Shown here piece after piece: positions 45,890-54,074 of a stretch of 64,000 nucleotides of DNA (its first letter is position 1; every line of letters starts with the position of its first letter). The notes under the pieces are model-generated. The model was given only the letters and a program-made list of their open reading frames with translations. It searched no databases and was not told the origin of the DNA. The translations under genes were made by a program, and so were the position numbers. Source of the stretch: Marinicella litoralis. Its GTDB lineage: Bacteria > Pseudomonadota > Gammaproteobacteria > Xanthomonadales > Marinicellaceae. Where the stretch lies: the NCBI RefSeq assembly GCF_002591915.1, contig NZ_NIHB01000002.1:62001-126000 (forward strand), written 5' to 3'.

Positions 45890-45979
45890 GGTGAGGTGTC
45901 TGAGTGGTTGAAGGAGCTCGCCTGGAAAGCGGGTATAGGTTAACGCCTATCTAGGGTTCGAATCCCTATCTCACCGCCA
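45890..45979 (+). tRNA. tRNA-Ser, anticodon GGA, CCA encoded
   Basis: This 90-base type II tRNA has the acceptor GGTGAGG pairing with TCTCACC (one G-U), discriminator G and encoded CCA. The anticodon loop is CTGGAAA with GGA at 45924-45926, reading UCC/UCU. The long variable arm TATAGG...CCTATC is typical of Ser. The upstream promoter is TTCATT (45849-45854), a 16-base spacer, then TAAAAT (45871-45876). Confidence 0.95.
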
Positions 45980-46023
45980 ATTATTTGATCAAACCCCATC
46001 AGATATTGACCCGATAAAACCAC

Positions 46024-46047
46024 AAAAAAACCTGCCAAAGCAGGTTT
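46024..46047 (-). terminator. terminator of the 57-residue membrane protein gene
   Basis: AAACCTGC/GCAGGTTT with a four-base loop is followed on the minus strand by a run of T residues, 27 bases beyond the small gene's stop. It also lies 45 bases past the tRNA-Ser end, but the plus-strand side has only TTTAATTAGG. Confidence 0.8.
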
Positions 46048-46073
46048 AATTAGGACATCACTTGATTCAGTGA

Positions 46074-46247
46074 CTAGATGCCTTTGACTAAATTTCCCAG
46101 TGCCAATAATACAAAACCACCCACTAAGAACCAATACTCATGACCGGTTACTACTGGGATGGCTGTTACTTTTGCTGACACCACTGATAAAACTGCCAAA
46201 ATCACTGCTATCAGAAAGACCACTTGTTTGGGTGCACTTAAATTCAT
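46074..46247 (-). CDS. small two-helix membrane protein (57 residues)
   Basis: The ATG at 46247 has a strong AGAGGA ribosome binding site at optimal distance, and the frame ends in TAG at 46074. The protein opens MNLSAPKQ and has two hydrophobic helices, QVVFLIAVILAVLSVV (8-23) and YWFLVGGFVLLALGNLV (39-55), joined by a short loop with HEYW. It has its own terminator 27 bases downstream, which supports a real gene. I recognise no family; a small membrane subunit or stress peptide is possible. Confidence 0.7.
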   Translation of the reverse strand: MNLSAPKQVVFLIAVILAVLSVVSAKVTAIPVVTGHEYWFLVGGFVLLALGNLVKGI

Positions 46248-46368
46248 AATTTATTCCTCTTTTTAATGTTTATTTTATTGGCTTATGTACAAGTGCAGGT
46301 GCACTGGTGAATAAGCTCAATTATCATGACAGTTAGGGATTTAACTTTCAAGTTAAAAAAATGTTAAT

Positions 46369-47589
46369 TCAACAGCCTGCGATTTCTTGGTACCGTTGCA
46401 TCCTAAGTAACTCAAGTTGACTGATAACTGGCAAAGATTCACTTAAAAAGTGAACAGACTTTAATATTTTGAAGGCATCAAACCATTCATGAATGAATTG
46501 TTGCCACCTTTGATGGGACTTACTTTGTTTGAATCCATTTTCAAGAACATGACCGATATGCCAACAGTCATTCAATCCGCAGTCGGAGTGAGGTAATTTT
46601 TGATGATCAAAATAATTCAATAAGTCATCTCGCCACTGCTTGATAATATAAAAGCAATCTGGGTGGTATAATTTATACCCACCTCCCTGCTGTTCCAATT
46701 GTTTTATTTGAGAAATGGCTGGTCCCGTGCCGAATGGCACCCTGTCAGAAAGACGAATTTTAATTTTTACTTTGGGCATTTTGGGCTGATAAATACCACC
46801 TACCTTGGCTAATTTATTCAGAATATAAAAATCTTCACCACCACTGCGACTAGGAAAACCCCTGACTTTCGCATAGGCTGAGGCCTCGATGATCAGTGTA
46901 CTACCAAGCGGAATGTAATCATATTTTGAACCTATGTATTTCATTCCTTGTTGATAATAGCGTAATTTGAAATCGTATTGATTTTGATAATCACATAATT
47001 TAGGGTCGGATCCTGAGTGCACAAAATCTAAGCAGATTGCCGACTGATTATGATTTGTTTTATTAACCACAGAAAAATAATCTATAGGCAACTCTACATC
47101 AGCATCTGTGCTGAAAATCCATGGATTTGAAATCCAATTCAACTGAATCATTTTTAATGCAGTGTCTGCACCAATTTTCCGTGCCAGACCGACGCCCTTT
47201 CTGTGGTCAAAGGGTTGATCATTAAAGTCCAACAACATCACATCATGACCGTTTACATTGAGCAGCAAATGGTGTTGTTTTGAGAGTTCAACTTTGCTTT
47301 CAGCATCGAAATTTAACCGCTCTATCAATAGCTGATTTTCTGTAAACCATTGTGCTGATTTGTCATGTTCAGTTGGTCGATTGACCACCATTACTGTGAG
47401 AATTGATTCAATCCTTTGGTGAATTAATAAATCATCTAGAAAGCTTGGCGACTCACCACAAACTGGAACAACAAGCACAAAACACCACTTTAAATTTTTC
47501 AGCCTTGGATCATCAATGCTGTCATTCAACAGGTCGTTACTGTAACTCTTTAGGTATTTTTGTATGGATTGATGAGCGGTTGAGTTCAA
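46369..47589 (-). CDS. glycosyltransferase family 2-like protein
   Basis: This 406-residue soluble GT-A-type protein has the nucleotide-sugar/metal motif STDADVELP, a ribose-side GLARKIGADTAL block, and a late acceptor motif RSGGEDFYILNKLAK with the ED pair. No membrane helix or signal is seen. The start is a TTG at 47589 inside TTGA, overlapping the miaE stop by four bases. The next Met is near residue 67, so the coupled TTG is the best start. Donor and acceptor sugars are unknown. Confidence 0.72.
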   Translation of the reverse strand: MNSTAHQSIQKYLKSYSNDLLNDSIDDPRLKNLKWCFVLVVPVCGESPSFLDDLLIHQRIESILTVMVVNRPTEHDKSAQWFTENQLLIERLNFDAESKVELSKQHHLLLNVNGHDVMLLDFNDQPFDHRKGVGLARKIGADTALKMIQLNWISNPWIFSTDADVELPIDYFSVVNKTNHNQSAICLDFVHSGSDPKLCDYQNQYDFKLRYYQQGMKYIGSKYDYIPLGSTLIIEASAYAKVRGFPSRSGGEDFYILNKLAKVGGIYQPKMPKVKIKIRLSDRVPFGTGPAISQIKQLEQQGGGYKLYHPDCFYIIKQWRDDLLNYFDHQKLPHSDCGLNDCWHIGHVLENGFKQSKSHQRWQQFIHEWFDAFKILKSVHFLSESLPVISQLELLRMQRYQEIAGC

Positions 47590-48170
47590 TGAACTGCAGC
47601 ACGATAAGGCAGCTTTTCCACAATCGCTGCTTCGGCATCCAATAATTCATCCAACCGTTGCAGCACGGTGGCCGAGTCATAATACTGATGTGCCAATGCC
47701 ACAAACAAGGTGTAATGGCGTTTCTCAGCTTTGGCCAATCGAATGTAAAAGTCTTTCATTTTGGGGTCCTCTAATGCATCACCAACCATTGAAAACCTTT
47801 CATGCCCCCGCTTTTCAACTATGCTAAATATCAGTAAGCGGTCTAACAGGTAAACCTCACCATCTTTTCTGATATTTTTTAACAACTGATTGATGTAAGG
47901 GTCCTTGATATCATCTTCTTGTTGAAGCCCACGATCCAACATGATTTTCATGACCTCTCGAAAATGAGCCATTTCTTCCATCGCTAAATCAATCATGCCT
48001 CTGATCAAATCCGGCTTATCTGGATAATGTTGAACCATTGACATGGCCAAAGCCGCTGCTTTTCGCTCACAAGCCGCATGGTCCTGCAAAAATGAATTAA
48101 AATCAGCCATCGCCACATCTGCCCATTCAGGTGAAGTCTTCACCCGAAGTTCGTATTCCAATTCACTCAT
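47586..48170 (-). CDS. miaE: tRNA-(ms2io6A37) hydroxylase MiaE
   Basis: This 194-residue ferritin-like diiron monooxygenase hydroxylates the isopentenyl group of ms2i6A37. The three ExxH-type ligand motifs are visible: MEEMAHFREV, VEKRGHERF and AEKRHYTLF. Salmonella miaE mutants are known to lose growth on succinate, fumarate and malate. The ATG follows the response-regulator stop with no gap (TAAATG), and the glycosyltransferase overlaps its own stop, so it is embedded in the operon that starts at fumC. Confidence 0.9.
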   Translation of the reverse strand: MSELEYELRVKTSPEWADVAMADFNSFLQDHAACERKAAALAMSMVQHYPDKPDLIRGMIDLAMEEMAHFREVMKIMLDRGLQQEDDIKDPYINQLLKNIRKDGEVYLLDRLLIFSIVEKRGHERFSMVGDALEDPKMKDFYIRLAKAEKRHYTLFVALAHQYYDSATVLQRLDELLDAEAAIVEKLPYRAAVH

Positions 48171-48812
48171 TTAAATCAGTCCTAATTCCAGAGCTTTCAA
48201 AACGGCTCGTGTGCGATCTCGAACGCCTAACTTTGATAATATATTAGAAACATGATTCTTGACCGTTCCTTCAGCCACGAAAATTGAATTTGCAATTTCT
48301 TTGTTGCTGTAACCACCTGCCATCAAACGTAAAATTTCAGTTTCACGATTAGTCAATGGATCAGGACGCTCAAAACTGATGAAATCATTTTTAAGACCTT
48401 CAACCGACTCCAATATACGTTGGGTGATTTGTGGCCTGACAATGGTTTTACCGGCTGCCACTTGTTTGATGCCTTTGACCAATTCTTCTAAAGGCACATC
48501 TTTGAGTAAATAACCTTTGGCACCGGCTTTAACACCTGCCAAGATAAGTTCTTCGTCATCAAATGTAGTCAAAATGATGGTAGGAGGTAATTGATTGATT
48601 TGTGAAAGTTCATGCAATACGTCTAAACCAGACATTCCCGGCATCCTCATATCCAATAAAACCACATCCGGGTTAAGTTTAGGTACCATTTCCATGGCTT
48701 CTTGTCCGGACCGAGCTTCACCGATAACTTCTATATCCTCTGCAATGTCTAACAAAGCTTGAACGCCTTGTCTGACTAAATTTTGATCATCTACAAGTAA
48801 TACCTTAATCAT
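48171..48812 (-). CDS. NarL/LuxR-family response regulator
   Basis: This 213-residue protein has a receiver domain with the Asp pocket VDD (8-9) and phospho-acceptor Asp54 (VLLDMRMPGMSG), plus Lys in GYLLKD. A C-terminal GerE helix-turn-helix follows (LTNRETEILRLMAGGYSNKE, VAEGTVKNHVSNIL). It is cognate to the adjacent kinase, 12 bases upstream on the same strand. The target genes are unknown. Confidence 0.93.
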   Translation of the reverse strand: MIKVLLVDDQNLVRQGVQALLDIAEDIEVIGEARSGQEAMEMVPKLNPDVVLLDMRMPGMSGLDVLHELSQINQLPPTIILTTFDDEELILAGVKAGAKGYLLKDVPLEELVKGIKQVAAGKTIVRPQITQRILESVEGLKNDFISFERPDPLTNRETEILRLMAGGYSNKEIANSIFVAEGTVKNHVSNILSKLGVRDRTRAVLKALELGLI

Positions 48813-48824
48813 TTTATTCTCTAA

Positions 48825-49961
48825 TTAAATTGGAAAAGTCAAAATTGACTTCAAACCTTTGTTTGATTCGCATTGATAAGTGCCATCGAGTAATTTAACA
48901 CGTTCCGCCATCCCTGTCATGCCATTGCCAGCCTTAGCATGTCCTAATCCAATGCCATTATCTTGAACCACCAAGGTCACCGATGTGGCTGTGCGGTTTA
49001 ATGAAACATGGATGATGGTTGCTTGGGCATGTTTCATGGTATTGGTAATCAATTCTTGTGCACACCTCAAAATGGTCTGTGCCAATTTAGGGTCTTCAAC
49101 CAAAAACTCTTCTGGAATGTGTTTTTCTACTTTTAAACCCGGCAAGCCTTCTAGCAATTCCGTTACCGCCAATCCCAAATCCAAGGTGCCTGACTGCCTG
49201 AATTTTCCAACCACTTCACGTACATCTGACAGCAACAACCTGGCAATTGAATGCGCTTTTTTAACATAACTTTGTGGTTTGCCTTCAGTCATGTGTGAAG
49301 CGGCTTCTAAATTGAGTGTCAGTGCAGTTAAATGGTGACCAATTAAATCATGTAATTCTCTTGAAATTCTCAGCCTTTCATTGATTCTTGAGCTGTCAGC
49401 CAACAACACTTGGGTGGCTTTTAATTCGGTGTTGAGCATCCTTAATTCTTCTTTGGCATTTTGCTGTCTGTATGCAACCAAAGATATGATGAATGAAAAA
49501 ACCGACACCCCTAAATAGATAAAAAACAACACGTACTGTGATGTTTTACTTACAAATTCACTGCCCAGGTAATTGAATTGAACGCCGATCAATAAGTTGT
49601 AAATCAATAGAATAAACAAACTGTGTTTAACTGGAAACAACCAAGCCAACAACACAGAAATAATCAGTGCATAGAATATGCCAGTGGCACTGTCAGTGAT
49701 GTAATTGATCACCAAAACAAAGAAGACCAATAAAGTGATTGACAACCAGGCTTTTAATTTGAAGCTCAATTGGCCCATTTTGCTGGTGACAAACCAAAAT
49801 ACCAAGCCAAACCCTAAATGAGCTGCCAAGTAAATATTAAACGTTTGATTGAAAGTTTTGTTTAAAGTTTCAAACTGTAAAAAAACTGGAATACTGAGGC
49901 TGAGCCAAATGATGAGCCCAGCCAACCTGATTAATTTTATGTGGGAATATCTATAAACCAC
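48825..49961 (-). CDS. sensor histidine kinase (HisKA_3, DesK/NarX-type)
   Basis: This 378-residue inner-membrane kinase has about five to six hydrophobic segments in residues 10-165. A dimerisation helix with the phospho-acceptor His follows (RISRELHDLIGHHLTALTLN), then an HATPase core with the N-box ELITNTMKHAQA and the G1 block VQDNGIGLGHAKAGNGMTGM. There is no large periplasmic sensor domain, so it may sense membrane state or the partner protein encoded upstream. The start is a GTG in TAGTG, overlapping the stop of the preceding gene by one base. Confidence 0.92.
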   Translation of the reverse strand: MVYRYSHIKLIRLAGLIIWLSLSIPVFLQFETLNKTFNQTFNIYLAAHLGFGLVFWFVTSKMGQLSFKLKAWLSITLLVFFVLVINYITDSATGIFYALIISVLLAWLFPVKHSLFILLIYNLLIGVQFNYLGSEFVSKTSQYVLFFIYLGVSVFSFIISLVAYRQQNAKEELRMLNTELKATQVLLADSSRINERLRISRELHDLIGHHLTALTLNLEAASHMTEGKPQSYVKKAHSIARLLLSDVREVVGKFRQSGTLDLGLAVTELLEGLPGLKVEKHIPEEFLVEDPKLAQTILRCAQELITNTMKHAQATIIHVSLNRTATSVTLVVQDNGIGLGHAKAGNGMTGMAERVKLLDGTYQCESNKGLKSILTFPI

Positions 49962-51160
49962 TAACGAATGATGAATCTATTGTCATCTTTGCGTTCAACT
50001 TCACGGGTAATGGTGGTATCACCCACCAACCAAAAATAGGCACTTTGTGATGAAGTAATGGGCCTTTCAACCAAAACGGTCTTGTTCAATACATACAAAA
50101 CATCATCTTCTTTCAATTGGCTGGCTGCAATGTTAACTTCAACACCTTTGTTTCTGGCATGGTTTTTACGTAACTCATCTTGATCTTCAATTTCGGTATC
50201 CACAGCAATAAAATCTAAGGTTGTCGGCACAACCACCGTCTCTTCAGCGTCCTCTTGTTCGGTTTCGCTTGACGGCGTATCACCTGCTATCGCATCGGGG
50301 TCTTTCTGGTATTTTCCACTGCCCTTCTCAACCAACTTATGCACGGTAGGGTCATAAGATTCTTTCATCCAGAAAAACAACACCACACCTTGGTTGATAA
50401 AACGTTTCACTAAAACCACCTGGTCTTGAATAAACAATTCATCTTTACTGTTGATGTTGCTGTAGTTAATGATTTTATTAACCCGTTTGGTTCTGGCATG
50501 CTTCTTGCGGAGACTTTCTTTGCTCTCTTCAATGGTTGCTTCGTCTGCATTGACGGTGGCTGATGGTCTATTTTGAGATTGAACATCAGTCGCGGCAACC
50601 ACAACCTCTTTAACCGGCGTTGCTTCCACAGGCTTAACTACAACCGCTTGATTGGCTGCTTGTTCGGACGCTTGTGGTGATTCAGCAGTAGGATTTGGTA
50701 CAGCAATTTCCATGTTGGTGATGCTTTCCAGTAATTCATCATGATTGCTTTTAATGTCAAGCTTTTCAAAGGCTGGTGCTTCAACATTAAAATCCATATC
50801 AGGTTTATCGATGATCACTTGTTTTTGAACCGTCGCCGCAGTACCTGAAGATGAAACATTGGCCACTTTAATGCCCTTAACCGCTGATATAGCGATGCTT
50901 TGGTACAACGAATCCTTGAAATTAACTTGTACATCACGCGAACCCGCATCAGTTAATCCCATTCTTATGGTTTTGTGCCAATCCTTAGGTGCTGTTATTT
51001 TTAGCAACCAATTGTTCTTGGTTGCTTGGGCTCCAATTTCATTCATTTTAGAACTGAAATTAGGCAATTTATATTGATTCTCAGTCATACCCCAAGAAGG
51101 CAATTCTGCTAAGCAAATGGTGCTCAGCACCAACATCGTAATTGTTATTAATTTTTTCAT
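49961..51160 (-). CDS. exported protein with two homologous C-terminal repeats, unknown function
   Basis: This 399-residue protein has a Sec signal (residues 1 to about 18). After a disordered Pro/Ala/Val/Glu-rich middle it has two copies of one motif: SLRKKHARTKRV...DELFIQDQVVLVKR...FFWM (near 220-280) and ELRKNHARNKGV...DVLYVLNKTVLVER...YFWL (near 325-390). No family is recognised. It overlaps fumC by ATGA and the kinase by one base, so it may be the periplasmic input partner of the two-component system. Confidence 0.6.
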   Translation of the reverse strand: MKKLITITMLVLSTICLAELPSWGMTENQYKLPNFSSKMNEIGAQATKNNWLLKITAPKDWHKTIRMGLTDAGSRDVQVNFKDSLYQSIAISAVKGIKVANVSSSGTAATVQKQVIIDKPDMDFNVEAPAFEKLDIKSNHDELLESITNMEIAVPNPTAESPQASEQAANQAVVVKPVEATPVKEVVVAATDVQSQNRPSATVNADEATIEESKESLRKKHARTKRVNKIINYSNINSKDELFIQDQVVLVKRFINQGVVLFFWMKESYDPTVHKLVEKGSGKYQKDPDAIAGDTPSSETEQEDAEETVVVPTTLDFIAVDTEIEDQDELRKNHARNKGVEVNIAASQLKEDDVLYVLNKTVLVERPITSSQSAYFWLVGDTTITREVERKDDNRFIIR

Positions 51161-52542
51161 TGTTTTTCCTCAATACCACCTGTGGTCAATTTTATGGGGT
51201 CTAAGATGGCCTTAATTTCTGCTTCCGATAAATCGGTGTTTTCTAAAGTCACATCTAAAACTGATCTTTTTTCTTTGTAGGCTTGTTTCGCTATCTTAGC
51301 GCCTAAGTCATACCCAATAACTGCATTCAATGCGGTCACTAAAATAGGATTTTTACCTACATTTTCACTCACTGCCTCATGATTTACCTTGAAGTCTTTG
51401 ATGGCTTTGTGTGCCAACTGGCGACTGCTGGTAGACAGTATATGAATACTTTGCAAAACATTATAAGCAATCACCGGTAACATAACGTTAAGTTGAAAAT
51501 TTCCCGATTGACCGGCAATAGAAACCGTAACATCATTGCCCATAACCTGCGCGCATACCATGGCAACGGCTTCTGGTATGACTGGGTTTACTTTACCGGG
51601 CATGATACTGCTACCAGGCTGCAAAGAAGGCAGTTCAATTTCACCAATTCCAGCCAATGGACCAGAATTCATCCAGCGCAAATCATTGGCCACTTTCATG
51701 AATGTTGATGCAATGACTTTCAATTGTCCTGAAAGCTCTACAATATTGTCTTGTGCGCTGATTCCATCAAATTTGTTGTTCATCGAGCTGAAATTGACTC
51801 CAGTTTTACTCGATAATTTTTCAGCAAAAAGCGAACCAAATTGAGGATCAGCATTGATTCCCGTACCCACAGCAGTCCCTCCTTGGGGTAACTGCGAAAC
51901 ACGTCCGAGGGTGTCATTCAACCGTGCAATATTGGTTTCCATAATACTGGCCCAAGTATTCAACTCCTGACCAAATGTAACTGGCATGGCATCCATCAAA
52001 TGAGTTCGGCCTGTTTTAACCACTTGGTTTAGTTCAGAGGCTTTATTTTGACAAACAGTAACAAAATCTTTTAATGCCGGAATCAATGCTTGTTGTACGG
52101 TTAATGTACAGCTGACGGCTATTGCTGTAGGTATCACATCATTAGAGCTTTGCCCCATATTGACATGGTCATTGGGGTGGATAAACAATTGTTCCGTACT
52201 GGCAATGTGAGAAATGACTTCGTTACAGTTCATGTTAGAACTGGTTCCAGAACCCGTTTGAAATACATCAATCGGAAAATGATGATCGACCTCACCTGAT
52301 TGTACCGTGTCAGCTGCTTTAATCACGGCTTCGCTGACAGCTTGATCCATATGTCCCAATGACAAGTTGGCTTCAGCGGCGGCTGCTTTAATTAACCCCA
52401 ATGCCTTTATAAATTCTCTCGGCATGGTTAAATCACTGATCGGGAAGTTATTAATGGCTCTTTGCGTTTGTGCGCCATATAAAGCATCAGCTGGGACTTT
52501 CAACTCACCCATGCTGTCTTTCTCAATGCGATATTCAGTCAT
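51157..52542 (-). CDS. fumC: fumarate hydratase class II (FumC)
   Basis: This 461-residue iron-free fumarase of the citric acid cycle carries the superfamily signature GSSIMPGKVNP near residues 316-326 and the active-site blocks QTGSGTSSNMNCNEV, PNDHVNMGQSSNDV and GRTHLMDAMPV. FumC is more likely than aspartase or argininosuccinate lyase from length and the N-terminal ALYGAQTQRAINNF. No good ribosome binding site is seen. It heads the run that continues through the exported protein, kinase, regulator, miaE and glycosyltransferase. Confidence 0.95.
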   Translation of the reverse strand: MTEYRIEKDSMGELKVPADALYGAQTQRAINNFPISDLTMPREFIKALGLIKAAAAEANLSLGHMDQAVSEAVIKAADTVQSGEVDHHFPIDVFQTGSGTSSNMNCNEVISHIASTEQLFIHPNDHVNMGQSSNDVIPTAIAVSCTLTVQQALIPALKDFVTVCQNKASELNQVVKTGRTHLMDAMPVTFGQELNTWASIMETNIARLNDTLGRVSQLPQGGTAVGTGINADPQFGSLFAEKLSSKTGVNFSSMNNKFDGISAQDNIVELSGQLKVIASTFMKVANDLRWMNSGPLAGIGEIELPSLQPGSSIMPGKVNPVIPEAVAMVCAQVMGNDVTVSIAGQSGNFQLNVMLPVIAYNVLQSIHILSTSSRQLAHKAIKDFKVNHEAVSENVGKNPILVTALNAVIGYDLGAKIAKQAYKEKRSVLDVTLENTDLSEAEIKAILDPIKLTTGGIEEKQ

Positions 52543-52731
52543 AAAATTAGACGGTTTAAAAACGAGCCGAAATTATACGCGTATTTGCGGTCAGTTTGCA
52601 TAAAAATCCACCAAACCACTGGTGATACTCAGTTAAACATCACTCTGCAACCATTGTTATCATCACTCATCAGGTATCCAGACTGATTCAGCCAAGGGTC
52701 ACAAAAATTGTCAACCGAATGCAGCTTTTTT

Positions 52732-53280
52732 TCAAAACGAGGAGCCTGGTTGTTGCAAAAATGCCAACTCTGCTTCGCTCGACTGCCTGCCCAATACTTG
52801 ATTTCTATGAGGGTACCTGCCAAATTGGTCAATGATACTTTTGTGCTTGTGTTCAAATTCAAGGTTTGATTCCAATCCTGGTTTAGCAAACATCTCCACA
52901 GCCAATTGATGAACCACTGGAGATTCACTGTGCATCAATGGCATATAAAGGAATGCCAGTTTTTTGGGCTCATCCATAAAAGCTTGATCAGCACCCACGT
53001 CAATGGCCGACTGGGTCAATGCCAATGCCAAGGAATCATAAGCAAAAGCAGCCTTGTCATCTCTGAACATATTTCTTGAAAATTGATCCAGCACAATGAT
53101 TTCAGCCAGCCTGCCTTCTGGCAGGGCACGCCATGAATATAACTCGCACTGTATCGCTTGTTGATAAACAGCAAGGAAGCGGTCTTTAATCAATTGATCA
53201 AATTCAGGATCCTTGATCCACCATTGTTTGGTTTCAATTTCTTCAAACCAAAACCTTAATACCGAATACATTTCTTTCAC
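52732..53280 (-). CDS. DUF924 family protein
   Basis: This 182-residue cytoplasmic protein of a widespread uncharacterised family is predicted TPR-like and alpha-helical. Family marks are LRFWFEE at the start, LAEIIVLDQFSRNMFRD in the middle, FLYMPLMHSES, and the C-terminal RYPHRNQVLGR and FLQQPGSSF. The start is a GTG at 53280 with AGGA eight bases upstream; the ATG three codons later has no ribosome binding site. The biochemical role is unknown. Confidence 0.88.
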   Translation of the reverse strand: MKEMYSVLRFWFEEIETKQWWIKDPEFDQLIKDRFLAVYQQAIQCELYSWRALPEGRLAEIIVLDQFSRNMFRDDKAAFAYDSLALALTQSAIDVGADQAFMDEPKKLAFLYMPLMHSESPVVHQLAVEMFAKPGLESNLEFEHKHKSIIDQFGRYPHRNQVLGRQSSEAELAFLQQPGSSF

Positions 53281-53420
53281 GTCGTCAATCCTATAATAGA
53301 AGTTAATATTGAGCCAATGTGTAGATTAGATTTTATGGAGAACACTTTAAATTTGCCAATAAATCCACATATTAAATACTGAGCTATCACATTAATATTA
53401 ATAAATTAAGGAGTTATTAT

Positions 53421-53999
53421 ATGTCATTTGAACTACCCAAATTACCTTACGATATTTCAGCTTTGGAACCTCACATTTCTAAAGAAACTTTGGAATATCA
53501 TCATGGTAAACACCACAATGCTTATGTAAATAATTTAAACAAAATGATCAAAGGCACTGAATTTGAAGGCAGTTCTCTGGAAGACATTGTGTTGAATTCA
53601 GAAGGTGGTATTTTCAATAACGCCGCACAAATTTGGAATCACAGTTTTTATTTCAACGGTTTTTCACCACAAGGTGGAGGTGAACCCACTGGAGTATTGG
53701 CAGACAAAATAAATGCCGCGTTTGGTGACTTTGCAACTTTTGTTGAGCAGTTCAATCAAAAAGCCGCCAGTACATTCGGTTCTGGCTGGGTTTGGCTGGT
53801 ACAAAATAAAGCCGGTGATTTAGAAATTGTAAACACCTTCAATGCTGGCAACCCAATGACAGAAGGTTATCATCCGTTGTTAACCTGCGATGTATGGGAA
53901 CATGCCTATTATGTAGACACCAGAAATGACCGAGGTGCTTATGTTAAAAACTTCTGGAACATCGTCAATTGGGACTTTGTTGCTGATAACTTGAAATAA
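53421..53999 (+). CDS. sodB: superoxide dismutase [Fe], SodB type
   Basis: This 192-residue cytoplasmic Fe-SOD has metal ligands His27 ([12 protein letters not shown]), the His in IWNHSFYF near 73, Asp in [11 protein letters not shown] near 156 and the following His. The QGGGEP and FGSGWVWLV segments agree with iron rather than manganese use. It has a strong GGAG ribosome binding site. A possible promoter is TTGCCA-N17-AATACT about 65 bases upstream. It is monocistronic with a strong terminator. Confidence 0.96.
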   Translation: MSFELPKLPYDISALEPHISKETLEYHHGKHHNAYVNNLNKMIKGTEFEGSSLEDIVLNSEGGIFNNAAQIWNHSFYFNGFSPQGGGEPTGVLADKINAAFGDFATFVEQFNQKAASTFGSGWVWLVQNKAGDLEIVNTFNAGNPMTEGYHPLLTCDVWEHAYYVDTRNDRGAYVKNFWNIVNWDFVADNLK

Positions 54000-54021
54000 T
54001 AAACTTCAATCCAACCAAAAA

Positions 54022-54053
54022 CCGATAAGTCAGATATGACTTATCGGCTTTTT
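54022..54053. terminator. bidirectional terminator between sodB and the RND pump gene
   Basis: CCGATAAGTCA/TGACTTATCGG is a perfect 11-bp stem with loop GATA, followed by CTTTTT on the plus strand and TTTTT on the minus strand. It serves sodB (plus) and the pump gene that ends at 54075 (minus). Confidence 0.92.
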
Positions 54054-54074
54054 GATACTCAGTGAATTTTTCAA

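Larger units (their letters stand above)
45605..45962 (+). repeat. tandem duplication around tRNA-Ser (two 145-bp copies, 213 bp apart)
   Basis: Positions 45605-45749 recur at 45818-45962 with only about three differences. Each copy begins with a tRNA 3'-end-like AATCCCT.NCTCA stub, then a promoter region (TTCATT-N16 then TTAAAT or TAAAAT), then the tRNA-Ser body. Between them (45750-45817) lies the palindromic element. The low divergence points to a recent event. Confidence 0.9.

Noticed and set aside
45605-45979. Integrated prophage or genomic island at tRNA-Ser
   Set aside because: Only 213 bases separate the repeats and no integrase or foreign genes lie nearby; a local duplication with a small palindromic element explains it.
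45940-46134. 64-codon minus-strand frame overlapping tRNA-Ser
   Set aside because: It runs through the tRNA in antisense and shares the terminator region. The real minus-strand gene here is 46074-46247 in another frame.
46340-46362. TTTAACTT/AAGTTAAA palindrome after the glycosyltransferase gene
   Set aside because: The loop is only two bases and the T run precedes the stem on the minus strand, so it is not a terminator for that gene.
52629-52928. 99-codon minus-strand frame at the end of the DUF924 gene
   Set aside because: Two thirds of it overlap the DUF924 gene, whose canonical C-terminus QQPGSSF is intact, so a frameshift is not needed. No ribosome binding site is visible.
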